DNA from: Abiotrophia sp938010525
Lineage (GTDB): Bacteria > Bacillota > Bacilli > Lactobacillales > Aerococcaceae
Direction: 5' to 3'
DNA: 64,000 nucleotides
Assembly: GCF_938010525.1 (NCBI RefSeq)
Contig: NZ_CALLVK010000004.1
Location: 1 to 64,000 of the forward strand
Position 1 is the first letter of the stretch. Every line of letters starts with the position of its first letter. The notes below the pieces were generated by a model. The model saw only the letters and a program-made list of their open reading frames with translations. It had not been told where the DNA came from and ran no database searches. Positions 23,304 through 31,550 of this stretch are shown here, piece by piece. The position numbers and the translations under genes are program-made.

Positions 23304-23332
23304 AGGATGGGACTTAGGTCCCGTCCTTTTTT
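23304..23332 (+). terminator. Rho-independent terminator
   Basis: A 10-bp stem (23304-23313 with 23319-23328, one wobble) and T6. Confidence 0.9.
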
Positions 23333-23465
23333 ATTGCTTATATAATATTTGTATATTAGTTAAATAAGAAAAATTAAATATTCTTTGGTTTTAGATTCAA
23401 GGAATTCCGCTAAAAAACAGCTTTCCCATCCTCATATTGCCAAACAATATCCCGAATTCCCTGGA

Positions 23466-23477
23466 TTTTTTCGGATA
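23466..23477 (+). promoter_or_regulatory. Candidate competence (com/cin) box before comGA
   Basis: TTTTTTCGGATA resembles the lactococcal/streptococcal late-competence box (TTTTTACGAATA, recognised by ComX). It lies about 45 bp before the comGA ATG. No good sigma-A -35/-10 pair is visible between 23333 and 23520. Confidence 0.45.
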
Positions 23478-23520
23478 AAAGTGTCCCTTTTTGGGTATTT
23501 ATAAGTGAGGGGGAAATTCT

Positions 23521-24579
23521 ATGTCCTTAGCAATTGAAGAACAAGCCCATGATCTCATTGTTAAAGCCGTCTCCCAAGGTGTATCCGACATCCACCTGAT
23601 GCCCAAGCCTGACCACTATGTCCTTTACTTTCGTCTCAATGGCCTCTTACATGAAGAGGGCCGTCAGGACCTGGACTGGGGCAATCGGCTCATCAATTAC
23701 TTCAAGTATCGGGCGGATATGGATGTGGGGGAGAAGCGTAAGCCCCAGTCGGGCGCAAGCCATCTAGAACTAGACGGACAGGCTGTGGAATTGCGTTTTT
23801 CGACCATTGGGGATGTCCACATGCGAGAGTCTTTGGTCATTCGGGTTATACAGTCGCAAGCGCGTCAAGGCGGGCCTTTGCTGACTTATTTTCCCAAGGA
23901 CCTGGACATTCTGCGGCGCTTAATCCGACGCAAGTCGGGCCTCATCCTCTTCTCGGGTCCAGTCGGTTCGGGCAAGACCACCACCATCTATCACCTGCTT
24001 AGAGAACGACTGCAGCAGGAGTCCATTCAGGTGATTACCATGGAAGATCCGGTGGAAATCTTCGAGCCCCGTTTCCTACAGACCCAGATAAATGAAGCGG
24101 CTGGTATCTCTTATGATGTCATGATTAAGGCCAGTCTCCGCCATCATCCGGATGTCTTAATGATTGGCGAAATCCGGGACGAAGAGACGGCTCGCATGGT
24201 CATCCGGGGTGCCTTGACCGGGCACTTGATGATTGCCACGGTCCATGCCAAGGATAGCTTGGGCGTCATGGCGCGTTTGGCTGAGCTTAGTATTAGTCAG
24301 GCTCAGCTGACCCAGACCTTGATTGGTATTGTCGGTCAACGGCTGATTCCGCGCTATTGTAGTCTCTGCCAAGCTAGTTGCCAGCTAGCCTGTCAACATC
24401 ACCCGGTTGGGGCTAAGCGCTTGGCCTTGCTAGAGATTCTGTCAGGACAGGCCTTGCGCCAACATCTGACCCAGGAGCTGGCAGAGCCTGCCTATCAGAC
24501 CCTGAACGACAAGCTGAGAAAGGCGTGGTCCTATGGCTTCATCGATGCGAAGGCCTACCTACAATTTGAAGTGGTTTGA
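23521..24579 (+). CDS. comGA: Competence pilus assembly ATPase
   Basis: A 352-residue GspE/PilB-type ATPase that powers assembly of the DNA-uptake pseudopilus. Walker A is GPVGSGKTT near residue 146. The Asp box and Walker B are in VLMIGEIRDEETA, and the His box is ATVHAKD. A cysteine cluster (CSLCQASCQLAC) near residue 280 may bind zinc. The ribosome site is GAGGGGG. The 3' end overlaps comGB. Confidence 0.95.
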   Translation: MSLAIEEQAHDLIVKAVSQGVSDIHLMPKPDHYVLYFRLNGLLHEEGRQDLDWGNRLINYFKYRADMDVGEKRKPQSGASHLELDGQAVELRFSTIGDVHMRESLVIRVIQSQARQGGPLLTYFPKDLDILRRLIRRKSGLILFSGPVGSGKTTTIYHLLRERLQQESIQVITMEDPVEIFEPRFLQTQINEAAGISYDVMIKASLRHHPDVLMIGEIRDEETARMVIRGALTGHLMIATVHAKDSLGVMARLAELSISQAQLTQTLIGIVGQRLIPRYCSLCQASCQLACQHHPVGAKRLALLEILSGQALRQHLTQELAEPAYQTLNDKLRKAWSYGFIDAKAYLQFEVV

Positions 24580-25612
24580 GCGGCTCAACCAACCCAAGAA
24601 GCTGCCCCTAGTCCAACAAGCCTATGTCTTGTCGGTCCTAGCGGATTTGTTGGGTCAGGGCTTTGCCTTAAGTAGGGCCCTGAATTTTTTGGCCCTCTTA
24701 ATGCCTAAGTATCAGGCCTTGCTTCTGAAAGTGGAGGCGGCCTTAGTAGAAGGGCAGAGCCTAGAAAAATCCCTGGCCCAATTAGGCTTTGGGACCAAGA
24801 TCGTGGCTCAACTCTTCTATGCCAGTCGCCAGAATCGCCTGCAGGAAGCCTTAGTTCAAGCAGCTCAGCGCCTGGATCAGGCCCGGCTCTTCCGTAAGGA
24901 AATGGCCAAGCAATTAGCCTATCCGGGCATGATGGGACTCTGTCTAGTCGGCATGCTATTCGGCATGAGAACCTTTATCTTGCCCCAGGTCACCAGCTTT
25001 ATTAGCCAGGAGGTTTATGAGCGGGAATGGCTAGTCCGCTTCTTAATTGGCTTTTTCACCTATTTGCCCCAACTGTCCTTGGTCTTACTGGCAGTGGGCT
25101 TGCTAGGTCTGGGAGTAGGGGGACTACTCCTGCAAAAAGCCTCTTACCTCAAGCGCTATGCCTGGCTGAGGCCGCTGCCGCTTCTAGGAAAGTGGCTGTC
25201 CTGGCAGCTAACCCAGCAGGTAGCCTATGAGTTAGGCTACTTTCTGGCAGGTGGTCTATCCCTCCAACAAATGTTGCAGGTCTGGATGGACTATCCAGTC
25301 GATCCTTTTCTGGCTGAACTAGCCCATTATCTGATGGCCGGCTGTCTGGAGGGGAAGCCCCTAACCCAGCAGATAAGCCAGCTAGGTCTCTTCACCCGCC
25401 AATTCCCTCTCATTATTGAGCAGGGTGAATTGACCAGCCAGCTATCAGCCAAATGCCTAGTCTATGCGGCCAAGTTAGGTCGAGATTTGCAGGAAGACAT
25501 GACCAAGAAAATCCACTTTATCCAGCCTATTCTCTTTATCTTTATCGGCTTGCTGGTGGTGGCCATGTACTTGGTGATGATGCTGCCTATGTTGACCATT
25601 CAGGGCTTGTAG
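24533..25612 (+). CDS. comGB: Competence pilus polytopic membrane protein
   Basis: A 359-residue T2SF-type inner membrane platform protein with two repeated GspF domains, each followed by hydrophobic helices (about 130-150, 175-200 and 330-355). It works with ComGA to extrude the pseudopilin fibre. The start is uncertain: ATG 24533 overlaps comGA by 47 nt, and ATG 24545 or TTG 24566 are alternatives. Confidence 0.92.
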   Translation: MASSMRRPTYNLKWFERLNQPKKLPLVQQAYVLSVLADLLGQGFALSRALNFLALLMPKYQALLLKVEAALVEGQSLEKSLAQLGFGTKIVAQLFYASRQNRLQEALVQAAQRLDQARLFRKEMAKQLAYPGMMGLCLVGMLFGMRTFILPQVTSFISQEVYEREWLVRFLIGFFTYLPQLSLVLLAVGLLGLGVGGLLLQKASYLKRYAWLRPLPLLGKWLSWQLTQQVAYELGYFLAGGLSLQQMLQVWMDYPVDPFLAELAHYLMAGCLEGKPLTQQISQLGLFTRQFPLIIEQGELTSQLSAKCLVYAAKLGRDLQEDMTKKIHFIQPILFIFIGLLVVAMYLVMMLPMLTIQGL

Positions 25613-25642
25613 TTTTGTGCAAGGACAAAAGGAGGTCATAAC

Positions 25643-25981
25643 ATGAAAGCAAGGGTGCTGAAGGATCGGCGGAAGAATGCCTTCACGTTGATCGAAATGT
25701 TGATCGTCCTTATTATCGTAGCCCTTCTCATGGCCATTATTATTCCAAACGTGGCCGGTCAGAAGGAAAGAATTGAAAAGCAAGCGCGTCAGAATATGGC
25801 GCAAATCATCGAAACCCAGGTCAATACCTATAAATTGGCAGAAAATGATAGCGAGGTAACAGTCAAAGAACTTAAGACTGCTGGCTACTTGACTGATAAG
25901 CAGGTAGAGGAAGCCAAGAAGCTCTTGCAGTTAGATGAGAATACGACCATTACCCTGCCAATTAATATTCCTCAACCATGA
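25643..25981 (+). CDS. comGC: Major competence pseudopilin
   Basis: A 112-residue type IV pilin-like protein. The prepilin leader ends NA-FTLIEML, with Ala instead of the usual Gly before the cleavage site. The conserved Glu5 and hydrophobic helix follow, and a helical tail ends at Pro-Gln-Pro. It is processed by the ComC prepilin peptidase (not in the window). The ribosome site AAAGGAGG is strong, fitting its role as the most abundant subunit. Its stop overlaps comGD by 4 nt. Confidence 0.93.
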   Translation: MKARVLKDRRKNAFTLIEMLIVLIIVALLMAIIIPNVAGQKERIEKQARQNMAQIIETQVNTYKLAENDSEVTVKELKTAGYLTDKQVEEAKKLLQLDENTTITLPINIPQP

Positions 25982-26424
25982 TACCGAGTCGACCAGCTCG
26001 CCAGGCTGGCTTTAGCCTCTGGGAGTCGCTCTTGGTCATGGTCATTCTTAGCCTCGTCTTGTGGTGCTTTTCCAGTCTGCCCATGGGCAATTTTCTGGCA
26101 GAATGGCGCTGCCGTCTATTCTGCGACCAATTAGCCCAGGCCTTACTGGTCAGCCAGACCCAGGCCATTAGTCGCCACCAGACCTATCGGGTGGTCTTTG
26201 AGACGGGTGGCAATCAAGTGCTGATTGAGCCCTTGGGCCAGGCCCAGGCACGACAAGTCTATGCCTTGCCCCCAGATTGGCAGCTGGTTACTTTCTTGCA
26301 ATTTCATTATTTTGGTGATGGACGCACCGAGAAATTCAAGACCGTGACCTTGGTCAATCGGGTGACAGGCCAAAGGCACCATATTCGTTTTCAGTTGGGG
26401 AGTGGACGCTTTGAAATGGATTAG
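25978..26424 (+). CDS. comGD: Minor competence pseudopilin ComGD
   Basis: A 148-residue minor pseudopilin. The prepilin site is QAG-FSLWESLLVMVIL. The rest has the beta-rich globular pattern of ComGD (GspH-like). Overlaps at both ends place it firmly in the comG operon. Confidence 0.88.
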   Translation: MIPSRPARQAGFSLWESLLVMVILSLVLWCFSSLPMGNFLAEWRCRLFCDQLAQALLVSQTQAISRHQTYRVVFETGGNQVLIEPLGQAQARQVYALPPDWQLVTFLQFHYFGDGRTEKFKTVTLVNRVTGQRHHIRFQLGSGRFEMD

Positions 26425-26743
26425 TGGTCAACGCAATTCTAAGGGGACTAGGGGACAAGTTGCCCTGGAAGCTTTGGTGGGCTTCCTCCTCTTGGGGGCC
26501 ATGATGGCCCTCTACCTTCCAGCCCTGCATCAGGCTTACCAGCGACTTGAGGAGAGTCAAGTGGCTAGTCAGGAGTGGCGGCTCTTTGCCTTGATGGTGG
26601 AAGGGTGGATGCGACAAGACCAAGACTGGCTAATCCAGGCCAGACAAGCCCATCCCCAAATGGTTGATTTTGCTTGTCAGGACCAAGACTGTTGGATTGA
26701 GTTTGAGCGGGGGAGTCATTACCATGTTCAAGCGACGGACTAG
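26402..26743 (+). CDS. comGE: Minor competence pseudopilin ComGE
   Basis: A 113-residue protein with a GTG start, overlapping comGD by 23 nt. The prepilin-like site is RG-QVALEALVGFLLLG, the variant without Phe1 that is common in ComGE, with Glu5 conserved. The tail contains a CQDQDC pair. The position between comGD and comGF supports the call. Confidence 0.82.
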   Translation: MDALKWISGQRNSKGTRGQVALEALVGFLLLGAMMALYLPALHQAYQRLEESQVASQEWRLFALMVEGWMRQDQDWLIQARQAHPQMVDFACQDQDCWIEFERGSHYHVQATD

Positions 26744-27170
26744 GCAAGGCTTTACCTTAGTGGAATGTCTCTTTAGCCTCTTAATTTTGGCCCTGCTCTT
26801 TGAGGCGGCCGTCCTAACCCTGCAGTCTTACCAGCGTTGGATTAAGGCTGCCGAGACCGACCATGGCCTAGAGTGGCAAAACTTCGTCATGGTCTTCGAG
26901 GCCGAGCTCAATCACTTTCAAGTCCAGCAAGTAGGTCTGGACTATCTGGACCTGGTGGACAGGCAAGATGACAAGAAGACTTATCGCATTGTTTTGAACA
27001 AGCAACGCCTCTATAAGCAAGCTGGCTACCAGCCCTATCTCTATCAAGTGGCGGAGTGGCGGCTGGCACAATCTGGAGAGAGTTTGCGAGTGGAGGTGAG
27101 CTTCACCAATGGACAAGTCTACCAAACTTACTTTTGGCTCAGGCCAAGGCAAGATGAAAGTGGGCCCTAG
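26724..27170 (+). CDS. comGF: Minor competence pseudopilin ComGF
   Basis: A 148-residue protein. The prepilin site RQG-FTLVECLFSLLIL follows a short leader when translation starts at ATG 26724; GGGGGAG precedes it. An upstream start would give an implausibly long leader. The globular part carries the LRVEVSFTNG C-terminal strand pattern of ComGF. It overlaps its neighbours on both sides. Confidence 0.87.
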   Translation: MFKRRTRQGFTLVECLFSLLILALLFEAAVLTLQSYQRWIKAAETDHGLEWQNFVMVFEAELNHFQVQQVGLDYLDLVDRQDDKKTYRIVLNKQRLYKQAGYQPYLYQVAEWRLAQSGESLRVEVSFTNGQVYQTYFWLRPRQDESGP

Positions 27171-27891
27171 GGGCTTTACCTTTCCCTTGGTGCTAGCCTT
27201 CATGCTGATTAGTCAGCTGACCCTAATGGGCGTCCTGTGGCTTTTGGCTGGCCACGCTGCCCATTTACATGAAGTCAGTCGTTACTATCAGGCCAATATT
27301 CAATGGTCTATGGTCAAATCCCAACTTAGACGTGACAGAGAAGAGCAAGCCAACGGCTTGCTGGTGCAAATTCAAGACCAAGTACCCTTCCTCCTGGGTC
27401 AGGTCTTGGGTCTAAGTGAGCCGGGTGCTATGCGTCAAATTGATGGGGCGCATTACCTGGTTGATTTGACGCAAGGCCCCCACAAAGGGGAAAGAATTTT
27501 GGTCCGGGTACGACTGGATCTATCACCCCAGTTAGCGGCCGGCTTAGATAAAAAAGCCTGGCAAGCCTTGGCGGTCTATGAGCCAGGTCCGATGGAGAGG
27601 GACTGGCAAAGTGACCTAGCAGCCTTAAAAGAAGTGGCGGCTCAGGCAGACCCCAGCTTAAGTCAGGACAATTTTATCAAGGCAGACCACCAAAGGAGGC
27701 AGGGCCACTGGGCGCCGCAGGAGATGGGCGGCCAAGCGTGGCAGTTTGCGGATGGTCAAATTGAGCTTGGGCCAGACGGCAAGACCTACCTCAATCGTGT
27801 GGGTGATGATTATGTACGGCAGGAGACCTTTGACTCCTGTCAAGGAGACTATGTGTTGCTGTATGAGTTCCTTCACTATGAGTTAAAATAA
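27154..27891 (+). CDS. comGG: Minor pseudopilin ComGG-like, unusually long
   Basis: A 245-residue protein at the comGG position. The leader MKVGPRG-FTFPLVLAF and a single hydrophobic helix are pseudopilin-like. Typical ComGG proteins are about 100-150 residues; this one has a large extra globular part. I set the start at ATG 27154 to give a short leader, although the frame is open from 27109. It is the last gene of the operon. The methyltransferase and ackA genes that often follow comG are absent here (ackA is at 58562). Confidence 0.75.
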   Translation: MKVGPRGFTFPLVLAFMLISQLTLMGVLWLLAGHAAHLHEVSRYYQANIQWSMVKSQLRRDREEQANGLLVQIQDQVPFLLGQVLGLSEPGAMRQIDGAHYLVDLTQGPHKGERILVRVRLDLSPQLAAGLDKKAWQALAVYEPGPMERDWQSDLAALKEVAAQADPSLSQDNFIKADHQRRQGHWAPQEMGGQAWQFADGQIELGPDGKTYLNRVGDDYVRQETFDSCQGDYVLLYEFLHYELK

Positions 27892-28073
27892 AAAAAGACC
27901 GCAGTTTAGGCTAGGCCTAGGCTGCGGTCTTTTGGGTGTCAGAACTAGCTTAGCTAGCCAAGGTCACTGTTCACAGCAGGGACCTTCCTATCCACCATCC
28001 GGGTGCGGCCTCTTAAGGAGACCTATGATAGGCTGACGATGGCAACCTACCAGGTTGCACATCGGCTCATCGA
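27888..28073 (-). ncRNA. Candidate structured non-coding RNA (about 185 nt)
   Basis: No protein gene fits this interval. On the minus strand it has a sigma-A promoter (28080-28108), a run of hairpins and a strong terminator. Reading 5' to 3', the hairpins are: a 12-bp stem with one bulge near 28056-28028 (CGATG-t-GCAACCT against AGGTTGC-CATCG); a 6-bp stem at about 28012-27996 (GGTCTC against GAGGCC, CTTAA loop); a small CACC/GGTG stem; and a stem with arms AAGGTC and GACCTT near 27975-27948. It lacks tRNA, tmRNA, SRP and RNase P hallmarks that I know. A 6S RNA is a possible identity by size; otherwise it may be a new small RNA. Confidence 0.6.
27893..27933. terminator. Bidirectional terminator (comG / candidate ncRNA)
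   Basis: A perfect 12-bp stem (27893-27904 with 27922-27933). The longer T run, T7 on the minus strand, faces the comG side, so the minus-strand transcript is the better terminated of the two. Confidence 0.88.
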
Positions 28074-28079
28074 GCTCTA

Positions 28080-28108
28080 AGTATAACATAGGGGAGAGGC
28101 TAGCGCAA
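28080..28108 (-). promoter_or_regulatory. Promoter of the candidate ncRNA
   Basis: On the minus strand: TTGCGC (28103-28108), a 17-bp spacer, then TATACT (28080-28085) with an extended TGT. Confidence 0.7.
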
Positions 28109-28122
28109 GGCCTAGTCCCAAA

Positions 28123-28149
28123 GAAAAAGGCCAGGACAAGTCCTAGCCT
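28123..28149 (-). terminator. Terminator of the glyoxalase gene
   Basis: A 9-bp stem that pairs fully only as minus-strand RNA (T-G wobble), with T5 on the minus strand. Confidence 0.8.
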
Positions 28150-28160
28150 CACTTACTCTA

Positions 28161-28541
28161 TTAGTTGTTACGCATAACTTCCAAACGGTAGCCATCTGGG
28201 TCTGTCACGAAGAAGTAGCGTGGTGGTTTGCCAGGCAAGCCCTTCATTTCAGTAGTAGCATAGCCTGAAGCCAAGCAACGTTCATGAACAGCTTCCAAGT
28301 CATCAACGCCCAAGGCCAAGTGGCTGAAGCCATCGCCGACTGTATATGGACCGTGGTCGTAGTTATAGGTCAATTCCAATTCGAAGTCACTACCTGGAAC
28401 CGTTAAGTAAACCAAGTCGAAGCCATGATCAGGATAGCGACTCTCACGGCTAACGGTGAAGTCGAAGAGTTGAGTATAGAATTTAAGGGTTGCTTCCAAG
28501 TCTTGGACGCGGATGCAGGCATGGAGTAAAGTTTGTGCCAT
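28161..28541 (-). CDS. gloA: Lactoylglutathione lyase (glyoxalase I)
   Basis: A 126-residue vicinal-oxygen-chelate enzyme. The sequence follows GloA throughout: LLHACIRVQDLEATLKFYTQLF at the start (metal His near 7), ELELTYNYD (metal Glu), FSHLALGVDDL (metal His) and DPDGYRLEVM (metal Glu near 121). It detoxifies methylglyoxal as the hemithioacetal. The ribosome site on the minus strand is AGGAGGT. It stands between the deaminase gene and its own terminator. Confidence 0.92.
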   Translation of the reverse strand: MAQTLLHACIRVQDLEATLKFYTQLFDFTVSRESRYPDHGFDLVYLTVPGSDFELELTYNYDHGPYTVGDGFSHLALGVDDLEAVHERCLASGYATTEMKGLPGKPPRYFFVTDPDGYRLEVMRNN

Positions 28542-28572
28542 GGGATACCTCCTAAGTATTGGTAGTTATAGT

Positions 28573-28980
28573 TTACATTTTTAAGGACTCAAAAGCGAGC
28601 GGAACGATTTGGCTGACCGTGGTCTCGTAAATTTGGCCGTCGCGACGGGTCAGATAGACGGGTACATCAGGCCGGCAGAATTCCACTAGGACCTGGCGGC
28701 AAATGCAGCAAGGCGGTAAGAAATCATCTGTATCTCCGGCAACGGCAATGGCCTGGATGGATTTAGGACCATAACCTTGGGTGACAGCCGTGAAGATAGC
28801 AGTCCGCTCCGCGCAGTTGGTAGCGCCGAAGGAAACATTCTCGACATTGACCCCTTCAATAATTTGACCATCATCCATTAAAAGGACCGCCCCAACCGGA
28901 AAATGAGAATAGGGCACATAAGCCTTGGACAGGAGTTGGCGAGCCCGTTCAATCAAGCTTTCTTTGCTATATGTTGTCAT
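28573..28980 (-). CDS. cdd: Cytidine deaminase
   Basis: A 135-residue homotetrameric-type cytidine deaminase (cytidine and deoxycytidine to uridine and deoxyuridine). The zinc motif is Cys56-Ala-Glu58 in NCAERTA, with the second cysteines in PPCCICRQ near 91-94. It has standard length for the family. It belongs to pyrimidine salvage and may be co-transcribed with gloA downstream. Confidence 0.93.
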   Translation of the reverse strand: MTTYSKESLIERARQLLSKAYVPYSHFPVGAVLLMDDGQIIEGVNVENVSFGATNCAERTAIFTAVTQGYGPKSIQAIAVAGDTDDFLPPCCICRQVLVEFCRPDVPVYLTRRDGQIYETTVSQIVPLAFESLKM

Positions 28981-29217
28981 GTAAAGTCACCTACTTTTCT
29001 TGTGTCTTTCTATTTTACACTAAAAGGGCAGAAAAGGAAACGTTTTTAGACAAGATAATAGGAGTTTTTCAAAGCCTATGGCTAGCTTGGGTTTGGTCTC
29101 TTACTATGTTATATTATATTTAGAGGTGTTCAGCTTTTTACTTACAAATCACTTCGCTTTTTTGGTATACCTAGTCGATAGAATTTCTGATACGCTATAA
29201 GTGTGAGGGTGAGATAA
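28981..29217. other. Divergent intergenic region between cdd and the PRD regulator
   Basis: It holds a plausible rightward promoter TTGGTC (29093-29098), 16-bp spacer, TATATT (29115-29120). A purine-rich ribosome site (GAGGGTGAG) lies before the ATG at 29218. No clear operator was recognised. Confidence 0.45.
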
Positions 29218-30849
29218 ATGAACATGATAGCTAATGATAATAGGTTGCGGCGCCAGGAGATTATGTTACGTTTACTAGATTATGAGACCTTAAGTTACCA
29301 AAAACTTTCGGATCAATATTTTGTCTCGCGTAGCAGCTTGTCCAATGACTTCAACCTCATTAAACATTTTTTCCAAAAGGATGGCGCAAGTTTGTCCTTT
29401 AATAATTCAGGTACCTTCTTTAGTGGTAGCGAGATTCAGGCCCAGCAGATTTTGAAGCGTCTCATGATTAGTCAGCATCAGCCATTTTATTTAGAAGGTT
29501 TTGACAGCGCTTTATATAATCAGATTATCTTGTTACTACAGGAATACAGCGACTCTTTACAGCAGCCCATTCCGGGCGACAATATGGCCCAAATCAGCAC
29601 GACCATTTGTCTCCTAATCGGTCGGGCCAAGGCAGGCCATCACATTCAATTGTTAGATACTAATTACTTGGAGCCTACACGTTATTACCCTCGTTTGTGG
29701 GATCTGATTAGCCGGCTAGAAGCAGTCTGCAACCTGGTTTTTAGTGCTAGCGAGTTAGTTTACCTAGTGACCATTTTGTTAGGGAGTGGCTTTTCTCAGG
29801 AAGCGGGTCAGATTCAAGAAGATCTAAAAAATCAAATTCGTGCGCTTATTCAAGATGTGTCGCTCATTATTAATTTGGATTTGCTGGATGACCATAAGTT
29901 GCTGGAAGACATCGGGATTCATATGAATCAGCTCTTTACTCGTCTTCAAGCTAAGATTAGCCTGGTCAATCCGCTTCTAGCTGATATTAAAAGTAACTAT
30001 TATGCCCTCTTTCAAGATGTCAAGTACCTCCTAACCAATGAGGGCAGTCGCTATGGCTTGCCAGCTACATGTCCACTTATAGCTGATGACGAGATTGGCT
30101 TTCTAGTCTTGCATATCCAGGCGGCCATTGAGCGCAAATTTATCCAGAAAAAGGTGGTGATTGTCTCTCCTAATGGAATTGGTGTAAGCACCTATATTAA
30201 TGCCAAGATTCAAAGGCTCTTGCCAAACTTGCACGACATACAGATTGTGTCCTTGAAGCAACTGGAGAAATTAGAGGTAGAAGATATTTCCTTCATTATC
30301 TCGACGGTTCCTATTGAAGGCCTTAAACGCCCAGTGATTACCATTAGCCCCTTATGTACGGAAGACGACATGCGGCAAATAATGACGGCCTATGCCGAAG
30401 TAGTGGCCCGGCAGTCCACGCTCAACCAGTACCAAATGATGAATCATGGTAGGGGACTGATTAATGGCATCTATAAGGGGAATTTCAAGACGCAAGAAGA
30501 GGCGCTCAGCTTCTTGTTAGATCAGCAGAAGGACTTGAAGGAGGCTAAGAAGACGCAAGTGCTGGCCTCCATACTAGAAAGAGAAGCTCAACAATCCACC
30601 TATCTGGATAAGGGGATCGCGATCCCTCACGCTAATCCCCAATTAGTCGAGACTAGCAATATTTCGGTCTTACTCTTAGACAAGCCTATTGCCTGGGGTT
30701 ACGACAAGGTGGATGTAGTGGTCTTGCTTTTGGTAGCAAAAGAAGAAACCTCAAAGGTAGGGGATGTCATGTACTTTATTGTGGAAGGTGTCCGCAATAA
30801 ACCTTGGTTACTAAAACAATTGGAGAACGACTATGGAATGTGTGAATGA
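29218..30849 (+). CDS. PRD-containing transcriptional activator with EIIB-like and EIIA domains
   Basis: A 543-residue regulator of the MtlR/LicR kind. An N-terminal DNA-binding HTH (about 10-55, SYQKLSDQYFVSRSSLSNDF) is followed by PTS regulation domains (about 170-290), then an EIIB-like domain (about 305-365). A C-terminal EIIA domain with active-site histidine His471 (AIPHANPQ) ends the protein. In the EIIB-like loop the phosphocysteine is replaced by Ser317 (VSPNGIGVS), so that site cannot carry the usual Cys phosphate. Its activity is probably set by PTS phosphorylation of PRD and EIIA histidines. It is first in the operon and overlaps the IIA gene by 17 nt. Confidence 0.87.
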   Translation: MNMIANDNRLRRQEIMLRLLDYETLSYQKLSDQYFVSRSSLSNDFNLIKHFFQKDGASLSFNNSGTFFSGSEIQAQQILKRLMISQHQPFYLEGFDSALYNQIILLLQEYSDSLQQPIPGDNMAQISTTICLLIGRAKAGHHIQLLDTNYLEPTRYYPRLWDLISRLEAVCNLVFSASELVYLVTILLGSGFSQEAGQIQEDLKNQIRALIQDVSLIINLDLLDDHKLLEDIGIHMNQLFTRLQAKISLVNPLLADIKSNYYALFQDVKYLLTNEGSRYGLPATCPLIADDEIGFLVLHIQAAIERKFIQKKVVIVSPNGIGVSTYINAKIQRLLPNLHDIQIVSLKQLEKLEVEDISFIISTVPIEGLKRPVITISPLCTEDDMRQIMTAYAEVVARQSTLNQYQMMNHGRGLINGIYKGNFKTQEEALSFLLDQQKDLKEAKKTQVLASILEREAQQSTYLDKGIAIPHANPQLVETSNISVLLLDKPIAWGYDKVDVVVLLLVAKEETSKVGDVMYFIVEGVRNKPWLLKQLENDYGMCE

Positions 30850-31270
30850 ACTACTAGAGAATGCCCAAGTGGTAGAGCGGGTAGAGGATTGGCAGTCAGC
30901 CCTTAGGTTGGCGGCACAGCCACTCCTGCTAAAGGGCAATATTAGCGAGGACTATGTGACCGCCATGATGGATTCAGTCATTCAAAACGGTCCTTATATG
31001 GTCATCGGAGACGAATTTGCCTTAATGCATGCAAGACCAGGGGAAGGGGTGAAGCAAATCGGAGTGTCCTTATTAATCGTTAAGCAAGCGGTCGACGTCT
31101 GTGGCAAGCCAGCTAAGGTCTTCTTAGTTCTAGCGGCCGTCGATAACACCAGTCATCTGGCTCTCTTGCAGGAACTCATGACCGTGTTCATGGATGAGGA
31201 CAAATTCCAATTAATTAAGTCAGGGCAATTAGCACAAATCAAAGACAGATTAAAGGAGGAAGTCAAATGA
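30833..31270 (+). CDS. PTS IIA component, ascorbate-like
   Basis: A 145-residue EIIA related to UlaC. The predicted phosphohistidine is His66 in ALMHARPGEGV. It starts inside the regulator gene, with GGAGAACG as ribosome site, and its stop overlaps the IIB start by 4 nt. It is the phosphate donor to the following IIB protein. The transported sugar is unknown. Confidence 0.88.
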   Translation: MECVNELLENAQVVERVEDWQSALRLAAQPLLLKGNISEDYVTAMMDSVIQNGPYMVIGDEFALMHARPGEGVKQIGVSLLIVKQAVDVCGKPAKVFLVLAAVDNTSHLALLQELMTVFMDEDKFQLIKSGQLAQIKDRLKEEVK

Positions 31271-31548
31271 AAATTCTAGCAGTATGTGGATTTGGTGTCG
31301 GGAGCTCCTTGGTCTTAAGAATGACCGTCGAAAAAGTAGTCAAAGAACTGGGAATTGATGCGGAGGTCGAAAATACTGACTTATCAACAGCAAAAGCGAC
31401 GCTAGCGGATGTTTACTTCACCAGTTTTGAATTACAACAAGAATTAGAAAAAACCATTAAAGCTCCTATCTATCCAATTAAGAAATACATGGATGTCAAT
31501 GAAGTAAGGGAACAATTTAAACGCTACCTAGCATCTAAAGGAGAATAA
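31267..31548 (+). CDS. PTS IIB component, ascorbate-like
   Basis: A 93-residue EIIB with the phosphocysteine Cys7 in AVCGFGVGSS. It is similar in size and plan to the UlaB encoded at 16417 but clearly diverged. The ribosome site AAAGGAGG lies at the end of the IIA gene. Confidence 0.9.
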   Translation: MKILAVCGFGVGSSLVLRMTVEKVVKELGIDAEVENTDLSTAKATLADVYFTSFELQQELEKTIKAPIYPIKKYMDVNEVREQFKRYLASKGE

Positions 31549-31550
31549 CC

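Noticed and set aside
23333..23465. Small gene or RNA between the Gx transporter and comGA
   Set aside because: A/T-rich, with no ribosome site, no stable hairpin plus terminator, and only a weak inverted repeat around two GAATTCC-like stretches.
27934..28073. SRP RNA or RNase P RNA
   Set aside because: The GGAAGGAAGCAGC-type SRP apex and the RNase P core sequences are not present on either strand.
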